Below, piece after piece: positions 11,780 through 23,000 of a DNA stretch of 64,000 bases. The notes beneath the pieces are model-generated. The model did not search any database, was not told the DNA's origin, and saw nothing but the letters and a program-made list of their open reading frames with translations. This DNA is from Chamaecrista fasciculata (taxonomy: Eukaryota > Streptophyta > Magnoliopsida > Fabales > Fabaceae). The DNA lies in NCBI GenBank assembly GCA_003254925.1, contig QANZ01016182.1, forward strand, positions 70,039-134,038. The letters are read 5' to 3'. A program made the translations under genes and the position numbers. Each line of letters begins with the position of its first letter. The first letter of the stretch is position 1.

Positions 11780-12000
11780 TAAACTGATAATTCAGTCTAA
11801 AAAAGATTACTGAATTGATAATTCGGTCCCTAAAAATTAAAATATACAATTTAGTCCTTGAAAGAAGTGAACGATATATTTGTTAATTCTTGAAAGAACT
11901 AAAATATATACTCTTTAGTTCATAAAAAGGACTCGCATTAGTTTTTTTCAAGGACTAAATACTAGTTTTAGGATAAATTTAAGGATTAAAAATTATAAAA
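11780..12000. mobile_element. MITE with AGTCC-type motif arms upstream of the pseudokinase
   Basis: Motifs CAGTC, CGGTCCC, TAGTCC and AATTC at 11794, 11825, 11853 and 11885 follow the 31-28-32 spacing seen in other elements here. The inverted side carries AAGGACTAAATA. Borders are approximate. Confidence 0.5.
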
Positions 12001-12140
12001 TAAAATAAAAGAGTTGAATGGCAAATGTGTACTTTCACAAAGCATTACAGAGACGTAACAGTCAAATACCAGATAGAACCTAACATGGCTTTAAGATCTG
12101 TCTTAATGGATTCATCCACGGATGCCATAGCCACCACCAT

Positions 12141-12205
12141 ATATCTATCTATCAATCTATGTATATATCTATGTATCTATATATGTATCTATCTATCTTC
12201 TTCTT
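12141..12205 (+). repeat. CTAT-type microsatellite in the presumed leader of the pseudokinase
   Basis: Imperfect ATCTATCTATCA/TATGTATCTATC units followed by CTTCTTCTTC, about 180 bp upstream of the pseudokinase start codon. Confidence 0.7.
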
Positions 12206-12382
12206 CTTCCATTCCATTTACCAAACCTTTCACTTCCAAATCCCTTAACAACCTTCTTTTCCTCTTTCCAAAACTTCAATAATCATTCCACATGATACAG
12301 GATAGAAAGTTTCAAATTTTCCAGGAAAATCAACCCACTTTTCCATGAACTCTTCAAACCCATATTCAAAAAATCTCATAGA

Positions 12383-14278
12383 ATGATGATGAAGATGACC
12401 CACAAGCTGGCTTTAATTCTTGTGGTAACAATAACATCCTCCATCATACTAACAATTCTCATACTCTTTCTCTTCTTCTACATCAGAAGAATGAGAAACT
12501 ATGAGAGTGATGATCAAGAAGAAGACATGGAAGAAGAAATATCAGAACTTGATGAGATTCAGAAAGAAGAGTTTGTGAATTTTGAAGGTGGTGAGGACCT
12601 CACAATGTGTGATGTTTTGGAGGCTGCAGGGGAAGTCATTGGAAAATCTCACTGTGGGACACTGTACAAGGCCTCACTGCAGAGGAGCAATTCCATCAGG
12701 CTTCTTAGGTTCTTGAAACCTACTGTGTGCTGTGATTCAATCAATATCATAGAGGAAGAACTTGAGGGTACGGTTCAGATGCTTGGAGAAATAAGGCATC
12801 CTAATTTGGTGCCTCTTCTGGGATTTTACATAGGGCCAAGAGGAGAGAGGCTACTTGTTCATCCTTTTTATGAGTGTGGGAATCTGGCTCAGTTCATAAG
12901 AGGTGATAAAAATATGATCATGATCATGATGATTTTCTTTCCTTTGAATTCTCTTGTTTGGTTTCCTGGAAAGTTGTTGATTAAACTATCAATTTATTAT
13001 GCGGGCGTTGCAATTTAATCTTTTCAGAGGCTGAGTTGTATAGTGATAGTGTGTTTAGGGAGGGGCTAACTTGCAATAGATCATGAATTTTCAGATACTA
13101 AATCAATCATTTCAAAAATTCAAGTACTAGAACAATATTGCCTATATAATCCAGGGGCTAAATTGATAGTTTCCTCATTGCTTTTTTTTTTTTTGGTTTC
13201 CCATGCCTATTATTTATTTGAGTTTACAGTAACATATAAATTGGTCGCTAAAAAATACATGAGTTAACAACTCAGTTTCTGAAAGATTAGTTTATACTCT
13301 TTATAATCCCTAAAAGTTATTAAATCAATACATTTTTATCCTTTGACCCTTACTAGTTAGTCCTTTAAAAATAGGCTTAAGGTACTTAACTGTATCACCT
13401 CCAATACTTTCAAAGATTAACGTCAGGAATTGAGTTGTCAATTCGTATATCTATAAAGGACTAAATAGTATGTTTACTCTTGAATTTATATCCCACAAAT
13501 CTCAAGTTTTGGTCAGTATGATGACACTAGTGTTCATTATTCAGTTCATAAGTTTCGAAGTCTTGCTTTTATTTGATTGAAATTCCATTTATTTGCTCCA
13601 TATATTTTCTTCCATGGATTTTACTCTGATTCTTTTATATACATATATACATATATATGTATACATCAAATTTCAGATGGGGATGATGATGGCAAGTGTT
13701 ACAACTGGCAGACCATACACAGAATATGCCATAGTATAGCCAAAGGATTAGAGCATCTTCACACATCAAAATTGCAGAATAATAAGGCCATCATTCATGG
13801 CAACCTCAAGTCCAAAAACATCCTTCTGGATAGAAATTACCAACCACATATATCAGATTATGGGCTGCATCTTCTTCTGAATCCTTCTGCTTCTCAAGAA
13901 ATGCTTGAAGCTTCAGCTTTTGAGGGTTATAAGGCACCTGAGCTCATAAAAATGAAGGATGCTAATGAAAAGAGTGATATATACAGCCTTGGTGTGATCT
14001 TTCTGGAATTGCTTTCTGGGAAGGAAGCCATCATTAGTAGTGAGAACCATATTACTAGTAGTTTTCATGATGAGGATTTCTATCTCCCGGATTTGATGCG
14101 AAATGCTCGAAGAATCTCGGATCTGTTTCATCCTGCCATTCTTGTTAAAAAAAGCAGAGATGATGAAGAAGAGATTCTCAAATGCTTTCAACTTGCTATG
14201 GCTTGTTGCTCTCCTTCTCCTTCACTTAGGCCTAACATAAAGCAAGTCCTTTGGAAGCTTGAAGAGATTGTGAAATAG
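12383..14278 (+). CDS. Membrane-anchored receptor-like pseudokinase (LRR-RLK-related, no ectodomain)
   Basis: Exons 12383-12902 and 13677-14278 join in phase to give 373 aa. Residues about 7-34 are a single hydrophobic helix followed by basic IRRMRN and a very acidic linker (about 41-64), with no LRR ectodomain before the helix. The rest is a kinase fold: a glycine-loop region GEVIGKSHCGTLYKA, IRHPNLVPLLGFY, then HGN at 214-216 where active kinases have HRD, and DYG at 234-236 where they have DFG. The usual VAIK lysine appears replaced (SIRLLRFLKP). Together these predict little or no phosphotransfer and a scaffold or regulatory role at the plasma membrane. The layout recalls TMKL1-like atypical kinases of the LRR-III group, but the exact orthologue is not claimed. 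The ATG run MMMKM is the first in frame. The intron holds two MITEs. Confidence 0.87.
12981..13173. mobile_element. Diverged MITE in the pseudokinase intron (AAACTATCAATTTA arms)
   Basis: Ends AAACTATCAATTTA and TAAATTGATAGTTT are inverted. The layout resembles the element at 7181-7415, so related insertions sit in introns of two genes. Confidence 0.6.
13225..13480. mobile_element. Second MITE in the pseudokinase intron
   Basis: The left half has ATTGGTCGC, AGTTTC and AATCCC motifs. The right half ends GGACTAAATAGTATGTTTACTC, which inverts to GAGTAAACATACTATTTAGT, very like the left end of the element at 24452. Confidence 0.6.
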
Positions 14279-15125
14279 CTAGAAATAACACAACATTACA
14301 ACACTAGTTTGGTGGAGTGATAATGAATTCTTGATTTGGGTAATGTTGAGTCATGAGCCTAAAACTAACCATGTTTTTTGAGATTTGAAACTATATCTCT
14401 TGACTACCCCAAAAGCCTTAAAAGCATTGAGTCAATATGGTATGCAATTGGAATTTTCTACTCACAGAATTTTTTTCCTTACAAAAGAATTATCTTAACC
14501 CTTTTTGTTTTATAGATTAGATGTGACAAGTGAAAGACAATTTTATTAAGCTTTAGTTACTTTTCACGAGAAAAAAATGTTTAACTATTAGGGATTGTGT
14601 CTGTATGTCAGACTCAGTCTGATCGTGTCTGACGCACAGATGCAATCCTTATCTAACTGTCAAGTAGAGCATCTAGACATACTCTCCCGTAAAATACTTA
14701 TAAAAAAAATTGTCATTTACCTGTCACATCTGATATATTAAGAGAAAAAGAAAAGTTAAAGATACATTTACAAAAAAAAGAAATTAAAACTTTTGAAGGT
14801 GCCATTGAAGTAAAAAAGAGTCCATGCACTTCACTTATATAGCAGCGATATACAAAATCGCTGCTAAAATTTTTTAAGAAACATATCGAGAGAGAATTGG
14901 ATTTAGTTAAACATTATGTGGTTGGTAAATAAGGATCAGTTTTTAGCAAGGTACAGAGTTATTGTCTATCGTTAACCTTTATGGCAGAATTAGTTGGGGG
15001 CCTCTCTTAGTCTTTCTAATTTACCTTAAATATGAGAGACTTCCACTTGAGTTGTTCTTAACAATCTTCCTCTCAATTGTTAGTATATATGGCTGATCAA
15101 CTGATCATGAAGCTTAGAGAAAACA
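14279..15125. other. Intergenic, 3' flank of the pseudokinase
   Basis: No gene supported. At 14843-14866 a short perfect hairpin GCAGCGAT-N8-ATCGCTGC stands out in otherwise AT-rich sequence. A short tract of GTCTG/CAGAC repeats lies near 14600-14650. Confidence 0.5.
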
Positions 15126-15221
15126 ATGGTGGGGGCTGCAGAAAAGGCCTTTTTGTTAATGTTGGCATTCATGCTAGCTAGTGTTATTCTTACCCTATAT
15201 CATTCTGAAGATTCTTTATAA
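15126..15221 (+). CDS. Possible 31-aa membrane or secreted micropeptide
   Basis: An ATG-initiated frame of 31 codons encodes MVGAAEKAF followed by a hydrophobic run of about 15 residues and the tail YHSEDSL. It could be a single-helix micropeptide or the first exon of a small secreted protein, and it lies downstream of a TATATA element near 15085. A second overlapping ATG frame starts at 15089. I recognise no family, and chance is a real alternative at this length. Confidence 0.2.
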   Translation: MVGAAEKAFLLMLAFMLASVILTLYHSEDSL

Positions 15222-16140
15222 GAGGATATGGAGATTCTTTTCTGAGGGAAAATGTTGTGTTCAAAAGCAACAATCATAGAAAGTTTGTCATAGGTTATTA
15301 GGTTTCAAGATCTCAATCATTGAGTTTGGATCACTAAAATATTGATGGCTTTTTTTTAAAAAAAATATTGTCAATTCAAAGAAGAATTCAATTTTTTTTT
15401 TCCTTTTTGAAAGTGGATTGTATATTATTGGTTTTGAATTCCACAGAAATCAAAAAGATTTCACATCAAGAATGAATTTGGTGACAAAACAAATTCTTTA
15501 TTCTTCATTCCTTCCTTGACCTTTTGATTGAATTGGTTTCAAACAGATTTGTATCTTCTCATATGAAAAATAATATAATAATGTTATATTAAAGAAAGAT
15601 AGACACGATGCCATTTAAATAGTAGAGTTCATTTGAATAATAAATAATATAAATATTTGTAGAAGACCTTCTTGTATATCTGGCTCCAACTTAACACTGT
15701 CATTTTAATTTTGTACCAATTTTACCCAAACGTCTACACGTAGATGAGATGATCTTCCAGTTTTATTTATGTTTATTAGTTAATACTAGTTTTCATCTTT
15801 AATAATCTTTTATGTATTCTAAATTTAAATTATTAGGTAACGTATAGTTCTCAATATACTCTATACAGTTATAGAAAAAATTTAAAATGTAACATATTTC
15901 TCAATGTAATCCTTATTAAAAGATGAAATTATAATTAATTTAGTCCTTTTATTAATATATTAATTAAATTTAATGGAAAAAATGATTTTCTAACATCAAT
16001 CTCAAGTGTAATGTCAACAAATTTAAAACGTCATAAGATTTAATCTTAAATATATATTAGATATATATGGAGTTTCGCTATAAGGGTTTGATTTACTTTG
16101 GTTTCTTTTTTGTATATTATTAGTAAAAGTATTCAAATAA
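15222..16140. other. Intergenic, nothing recognised
   Basis: AT-rich sequence without genes or repeats with clear borders. Confidence 0.5.
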
Positions 16141-16156
16141 AACTATTTTAAAATAA

Positions 16157-16360
16157 CTGACAAAGGTTGGCTCAGTTGGTAAGAAGTCAACTCATAACCC
16201 ATAAGGTTTTGAGTTTAAATCTCGTTGTCGATATAAAAGCTTTGTTGGTAGACTATCTGTAAGTACCTTTGGAAGCTTTAATAGAACCTCGAGGCATGTC
16301 TAGGCCTTGATGAGTCCTCGAGGCCCAACTCACTTAAATTTTTTGTAACAAAAAAAACAA
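16157..16360 (+). mobile_element. tRNA-derived SINE (plus strand)
   Basis: Near the 5' end is an intact RNA polymerase III box A, TGGCTCAGTTGG, followed about 30 bp later by a degenerate box B (GGTTTTGAGTTTAAATC). The body continues about 150 bp to an A-rich tail. Flanking direct repeats are TTTTAAAATAA (16146-16156) and TTTCAAAATAA (16361-16371), matching in 10 of 11. Size and layout fit a plant SINE; the family is not named. Confidence 0.75.
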
Positions 16361-16371
16361 TTTCAAAATAA

Positions 16372-16962
16372 ATCTATTTATTTAAATAAACCCAGATCTC
16401 TAAAAAAATTTATGAAATAACATTTTATTACAATACATTGATTCATTCATTCTTGATATGAAAGCAAAGTCTCATCCTTGAGCTTCCTAACAAAATCCTC
16501 TTTTGATAAAGACCAAAGTTAGCAAAAATCCCTCATGATCATCAAATCTTCAAATAAAAATGAAAAAAATATTAAAAAATTTCATGACACAATTATCAAT
16601 GCTTAGTTTGTAAAATTTCCTTTATTATTTTGTAATAATAAAAGTAATAATAAAATATTTAACATTTAACATTTTTGTTTTAAAGATTTTGCAAAATAAT
16701 CAATTATATAGCAATTATTAAATGTGGTTGCTGTTTTTTCAAATTCTCATTAATAACTTTGGTAGGAGGTGGTTGGAGGCAGTTATGTGTGAAAAGGTCA
16801 GCCTTCCATCACTGATAGCTATAAGCAGAGTGGGCTTAAATTATTACAATGACAGTTTAATATATTGGTACAATATTTTGTAATATTTTAAGATATTATA
16901 GTATTTAAAATTAATATATTTAAGATTATAATTAAAATTTTTTGAAAAAAATTATATTTATA
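16372..16962. other. Intergenic, nothing recognised
   Basis: AT-rich spacer between the SINE and the Mutator-like element, with no supported gene. Confidence 0.5.
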
Positions 16963-17454
16963 TTCTTGTTTCAAGCAAACCCCTTTTTGGTCCCTCAATT
17001 GTTACTGAGTCGAAGAATCGGTCCCTCAATTGTGGGAAACTACAACTCAGTCCCTCAATTGTACAATCCCGTTTACGTTTTGGTCCCTCACGTCTGGTCC
17101 GTTAGTGATAGAGGTGTTAAGTGATGACGTGTCACCGTTATCTGCTTAGGTGGCCGTTAAATGCTTAGTTGAGGGACCAAATCCTCGACTCAGTAACAAT
17201 TGAGGGACCAAAAAGGGGGTTTGCTCAAATTAGTATCCAACTCATTTCCACTTGACACCTCATTAAAACTACTCTCTTGCAATTTGGTCCCAAAACCCCT
17301 AAATCCCCTAAAACTTTTTTTTAATCCTCTTATTCATCTTTTTCATCTTCTTCATTCATTTTAGTCCCAAATGCTAAAAATAAAATTGTAAAGTATCCCA
17401 AAACCCTTCCAAACATTCCAATTTAGTCCTTAAATGTATTAAAAACCCTAAAAC

Positions 17455-17695
17455 TTAAGCCCCAAACTCTAAACCCTAAACCCTAAAATCCTAAACTCTA
17501 AACCCTAAAACCCTAAACCCTAAAACCCTAAATTCCTAAAATTGTAAAGTGTCCCAAAACTCTTCCAAACATTCCAATTTAGTCCTTAAAAGTATTAAAA
17601 ACCCTAAAATCCTAAAACCCTAAACTCTAAAACCCTAAACCCTAAAATCTAAAACCCTAAACCCCTAAACCCTAAATCCTAAACCCCTAAAAAAA
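17455..17695 (+). repeat. Degenerate telomere-like CCCTAAA tract (element copy 2)
   Basis: The same tract as in copy 1 at 9415-9650, slightly longer by extra CCCTAAA units. It lies between the left arm and the central region. Confidence 0.8.
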
Positions 17696-17956
17696 CTACT
17701 CTCTTGCAATTTGGTCCCTAAATCCTACTTTCCTCTTCATCTTTCATCATCTTTCATCATCTTCATCTTCTCATCCACTCCAAACCCCAAACCACAAAAC
17801 CCTAAAACTACACAACCAGAAATCACCAAAGATTACACAAGTTTCATCAATTCATCAATTCTTGATTAAAAAAAATTAGTTCATCATCAGTTCATATCAT
17901 CATCATCATCATTCATCAGTTCATCATCCAAAAATTAAAAAAAAATCAGTTCATCA

Positions 17957-18383
17957 TCAGTTCATATCATCATCATCATCATCATCATTCATCAGCCGAA
18001 AAGCTCTCGTGGCAGCGAAGGAAGGAATCGAGAAGCTTAGAGACTCATGAGAGAGAAAGCAAGTCGCGACAGAGTGAACATGTGGCGTCGTTGAGCTTTC
18101 CATGGAGTGAACCTGATGGTCGCGACAGAGACTCAAAAGCGAACGGCCGAAATGGGTAAACGACGACGGCGACGACGAGTTTTCATCATCAGTCGCAGGC
18201 ATTCTCTCGGAATTTCTTCAAAATCGAAAGAAACCCCAAACTTTCTCCCCCAATTCGAATTCGAACCCTAAGAAATGAATGAATGTATCTCGCGACGCCC
18301 AAAATGGTTGTGAACTTGAAATCAAACCCAGAAATTGAAGAATCGAGCGAGAGAATGTTTAAGGATTTGAAGAATCGAGCCAT
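17957..18383 (-). pseudogene. Possible captured gene fragment inside the Mutator-like element
   Basis: Two overlapping minus-strand frames, each opening with an ATG: 64 codons from 18383 (starting MARFFKSLNILSLDSSISGF) and 81 codons from 18202 (starting MPATDDENSSSPSSFTHFGR). The block looks less AT-rich than the surroundings and resembles the 5' part of an ordinary plant gene (a leader-like and Ser/His-rich stretch), as in Pack-MULE capture. The second frame runs into the TCATCA tract as an Asp run. I recognise no family; it may be non-coding. Confidence 0.4.
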
Positions 18384-19070
18384 TTTGATGTTTGAGGATT
18401 TGGTTGAAGCAGTAGGATCGGCGGTGAGGAATGAAAGATGAGAGAGGAATGAGGATGAAGATGAAGATGAAGAAATTAGGGTTCAGGGACTAAAATTTTT
18501 TTTTTAATTATGATTTAATAAATTGAGAATAATGGGATAAAATGAATGAACTCAAAGTAGATTTTTTTTAGGGTTTAGGGTTTTAGGGTTTTTAATACAT
18601 TTAAGGACTAAATTGGAATGTTTGGAAAGGTTTTGGGATACTTTACAATTTTATTTTTAGGATTTGGGACTAAAATGAATGAAGAAGATGAAAAAGATGA
18701 AGAAGAGGATTAAAAAAAGTTTTAGGGGATTTAGGGGTTTTGGGACCAAATTGCAAGAGAGTAGTTTGAATGAGGTGTCAAGTGGAAATGAGTTGGATAT
18801 TAATTTGAGCAAACCCCCTTTTTGGTCCCTCAATTGTTACTGAGTCGAGGATTTGGTCCCTCAACTAAGCATTTAACGGCCACCTAAGCAGATAACGGTG
18901 ACACGTCATCACTTAACACCTCTATCACTAACGGACCAGACGTGAGGGACCAAAACGTAAACGAGATTGTACAATTGAGGGACTGAGTTGTAGTTTTCCA
19001 CAATTGAGGGACCGATTCCTCGACTCAGTAACAATTGAGGGACCAAAAAGGGGGTTTGCTCTTCTTGTTT

Positions 19071-20014
19071 CTTACTCTACATGCCAACCATTACATTCAT
19101 TATAATTTTTGCTATCATCATGTATGTTCACCCAACTCAACTAATTCGATTTCATTATGTTTGTTTGAATCTACTTATTTGTTTGTCTTTGTATTTTAGT
19201 TTTCTTTTTTTTTTAAAAAAAGAAGTTAATAAAGTTGAGGTTTCGATGATATTCAAGAGATGTCAGTGTCATGTTTAATAAATAAATACATTATCCATAA
19301 TTGAATCTACTTTCTATTTGAATTCAGCCATAGGTAAATTTGTCAACGAGATAGAGTACCGATAAGTCTTAGTATTGAATGTAATTGAATAATTTTGATG
19401 ATATTTCAGACGAAATAGTGATATTTATTTTCAATTTTACCTTTATCTTCTGAAGAAAATTTATTTATATAAATAGAATACATAATTATTTGAAAAGTTA
19501 CATTATATTTTATTTTTCAATTGATAAAAAAGGGTGAACAATACATGTTTTTTTTTTAGGAAAAGGTATACTTAATCATTATAATTAACCCAAATTTCTC
19601 ATATAACAAAGACAATTATTGAGAGTGTTTTGTTTTTGTTGTATGAGACCTCCTTATTTAAACAACCATTAATTATTACTTAGGCAATATAACCAACAAA
19701 TAAAAGATATCAGAGGAATCTATTCATAAAATACATGGGGACAAAAGTGGTTATGATTTCTTATATCCTTCAACATTAAGAAACAAAATCAAGTACATCC
19801 ATTAAAACAATAAATTTATTTACACTTTAAAAAATTACCCTCCCTAAGTAAGCTAACAAAACTGCTAGCTCAAAATGGAATCAACTATGACAGACAAAAT
19901 CTGCTTATAACACCCTAACAAAGATCTCATATACACATAGATAAGCTAAACTACACTGGAAAAACTCATGAGTCAAAACCATCATCACTGATAAATATTT
20001 GCTACTATATCATA
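19071..20014. other. 3' flank of the U-box kinase gene
   Basis: The segment near 19790-20014 probably contains the 3' UTR of the minus-strand gene. The remainder is AT-rich with no supported gene; the 65-codon frame at 19081 looks like chance. Confidence 0.5.
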
Positions 20015-23000
20015 TCATTTTCCTCCAGACCTCCACTCCATAATTGCTGATAAAAGTGTGTAATTTGGGATTAGATTCTTATGAGGCAGCGCGATGTTAG
20101 TCATCGGCGACTTATCATTCTCTTGAAACCATTTCTCAATCGCTGCGCGATCATATGTGTATCCATCCGCCGCAACACAAGGGTCATCCATCACATCCTG
20201 TATGTTTTCAGAAAATATTGGAGCCATTTCAAGAAATTTACCAGAATGAAAAGGCAAAATTATCATAACTCAAGCAAAACCAGTACATATGACTAAAACT
20301 TTATTTTCAATTCTCAAGATTTTCAATGTCATAATTTGGTCCCTTTTAAGAATTCACCCAAACTAGTCCCCTCCGTGGGTAAATCTTTGCTAATGATGAC
20401 AATAAAGCATGTTTGGTTGGCATTGAATCCAATGGCAAAGTTAAGAATTCACAAACAGAGGGACTAGTTTGGATGGATTTCGTATCATGAGACCAAAATA
20501 AGAACCAAAAACTATGAAGGAACAACTTGAGTATTAGTCCATTTGTGGAGGACAGAAACAGGATTTCAGTAGAAACTAAAAAATTGTAAATATATCTTTC
20601 AGGAATTAAATTGAGACATTTATTATCTTTTATTGACTATTATTAAGAATCATCTAATTTGTACCATAGATAAACAACAATGATGTAAATAAGGAATTTT
20701 TCTCTACCTGAAGTATAGGGCAGATGAAATGATTAGGAGGTTTTGATTTAACAGTTGAACTAGAAGGTCGTGATTGGTCAGCAATTTCTTTCAATCTTTC
20801 TAGTGCAGGAAGCACATGATTTTCCAAATCAGGTCGATCTCTACGCCGGAGTTCAGCGCAGCTCAGGCCTAATCGAGCTAACTCGAGTGTCTCCTCATGT
20901 GGCCAGCTCCCAGCCTCCGGGTCCAAAATATCCGGTAAATTGCCAGCATCAATTGCTGTTTCTATGAGATGAGTGAGTGCTATGGCTGGTTTTGCTGTCA
21001 ATAATTGTAAAATCACCATTCCAAAAGCATAAACATCGGATCTTGGAGATATTAACCCAGTCCTTTGATACTCAGGATCTATATAGCAGAGTGTCCCAAC
21101 TGGCTCCGTGTCCTTGTACATGGTAGATGAAGTATTTGAATCAAGAACTGTGGAAAGGCCAATATCACCAATCTTGCTCACTAAGTTACCATCAAGCAAG
21201 ATGTTTGCCGGTTTCATATCGCGATGGATGATAGGTGTTGGCTTTGAGCTATGAAGAAAGGAAAGAGCTGAGGCCACTTCCCATGCAATTCGATACCTCT
21301 CAAACCAAGGAATTGGAGCAGTACCATTTTTCCGGAATAACCTGTCTTCCAAGCTACCATTCTCCATGTATTCATATACAAGGCATCCATTATCGGGACA
21401 TGCACCAAGAAGGAGCAGCAAATTCGGGTGACGAATTCTGCTCAAGATTTCTAGCTGGAAGAAAACAAACAGAAGATATAAGTCTGAGAGAAGTGGTTCA
21501 CTCATCATTCACATCCTATTTTGTACTTTCTCATTTGCACCTATCATTTCTTGCTCTTTTCTTTTCAGAAATCATCGATAAACTTTGTTAAATACGAATT
21601 TCAATGTTGTAGCATGGCTTCACCACCTGCTCTTCAATTTGTTTAAACTGGTTTTAAGGGTATGATTGGATTGAGTAGAATGAAGAGAAAGGGAAGGAAA
21701 GCAAAAATTTTAAATTTGACATATTTATATTCAAATAATATTTTTTGGGGTCCCTTCTCATCTATTCTCCTCAATCCAGACCTGGATAATATTTTGGAAG
21801 TATCTTATTTACTAAAGTTAGTACTAACAAGTAACAACCTAACTACAACAATGTGAAAATAAACAAGCAGCCATACGTGGTTTCAAAAAAAAATTGTAGC
21901 ATAATAGGTAATAAGAAATTAAGAATAGAAAATTCTAGAGTAAATTGATGATTTGGTGCTTGAAAGATGTCAGATTTCTAATGATTTTGACACTTTTTAG
22001 GGAGCAAATAATTAATTTACTCAAAATTCTAATGATATTAATTTCTCTAATAATATTAAGTGAACCTTAAATAGCCATTGTGTTCATGAACTTGCATAAA
22101 TACCTCCATCTGGAATTGCTTGCTTTTGTGGCTCCCTTTCGAATGAAGTACTTTAACAGCCACAATAGTGTGATGTAGATTGCACTTGTACACGGTACCA
22201 TATGCTCCCATGCCGATTCTCAGGTCTTCAGAGAGAGATGAGGTGGCAGACTCGATTTCGTCCCATGAAAACTTATGGTACTGGGGTGCAGAACCAGTAA
22301 GAGCGGACTCTAGCTTTTCTTTCTCTTTGGCAGCATGAATAGCTTGCATCTCAGCTTCTTCTCTTTCTGCAGCTTCTCTTTCAGCACATTCTTGCAAGTA
22401 TTTGGCTTCTCTTTTTGCGGTTTCATATTTGTCTCTCTCTCGCCTCACTAATTCTTCGGCCAACTCTTCCTTGGCAATAATCTCCTTGAGTTTCGTTGAT
22501 TCCTCTGATCGTCTCTTATTTAGTTCATTCAGCTGTTAAAACAACAGAAAATGTCAATCTGTACTACAAGGTATGTAAACTCTTAAAGATAATAATAAGG
22601 ATAACTAATGATCCCAAACTTCCTCTAACTCCAAATAATGGTGAACTCATACTAAAATCTCCTAATCCATTAGAAGTTCCACTAAGACAGGTTTCTACAC
22701 AAACTTAACCCCAAAGAAATCCGAATTCAAGGGAGGAAATATAAAACAAAAATTGCATATTCATTTCAAAACCCAAGATTTACTAATAATAATCACTAAT
22801 TACTACCCAAATTCCAAATAAATATTACATCATGAACTAACCCAATTAGCATAATTAAAATCAACTCATACAAGAATAGCAGCATATCAGATGAAAAAAG
22901 GAGAACCCTCCCAAAGTTTCAGTGAAAATATCTTTTTGCTCGGATAGCTTTTTACATCACCTGTCTTGTTTCCTAGCCCAATACAGAAAGTCTTCCGGAT

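Larger units (their letters stand above)
16972..19061. mobile_element. Long-TIR Mutator-like element, copy 2 (complete, 2090 bp)
   Basis: Perfect 9-bp flanking duplications TTCTTGTTT lie at 16963-16971 and 19062-19070. The arms are near-perfect inverted repeats of roughly 480 bp (to about 17455 and from about 18575). Each arm is itself a hairpin, because its first about 250 bp (16972-17226; 18808-19061) starts and ends with GAGCAAACCCCC-like sequence. The interior holds a CCCTAAA-rich tract, a TCATCA-rich tract and a possible captured coding fragment. No transposase is visible, so it must be mobilised in trans. High similarity to 8943-10593 indicates recent activity. Confidence 0.92.
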
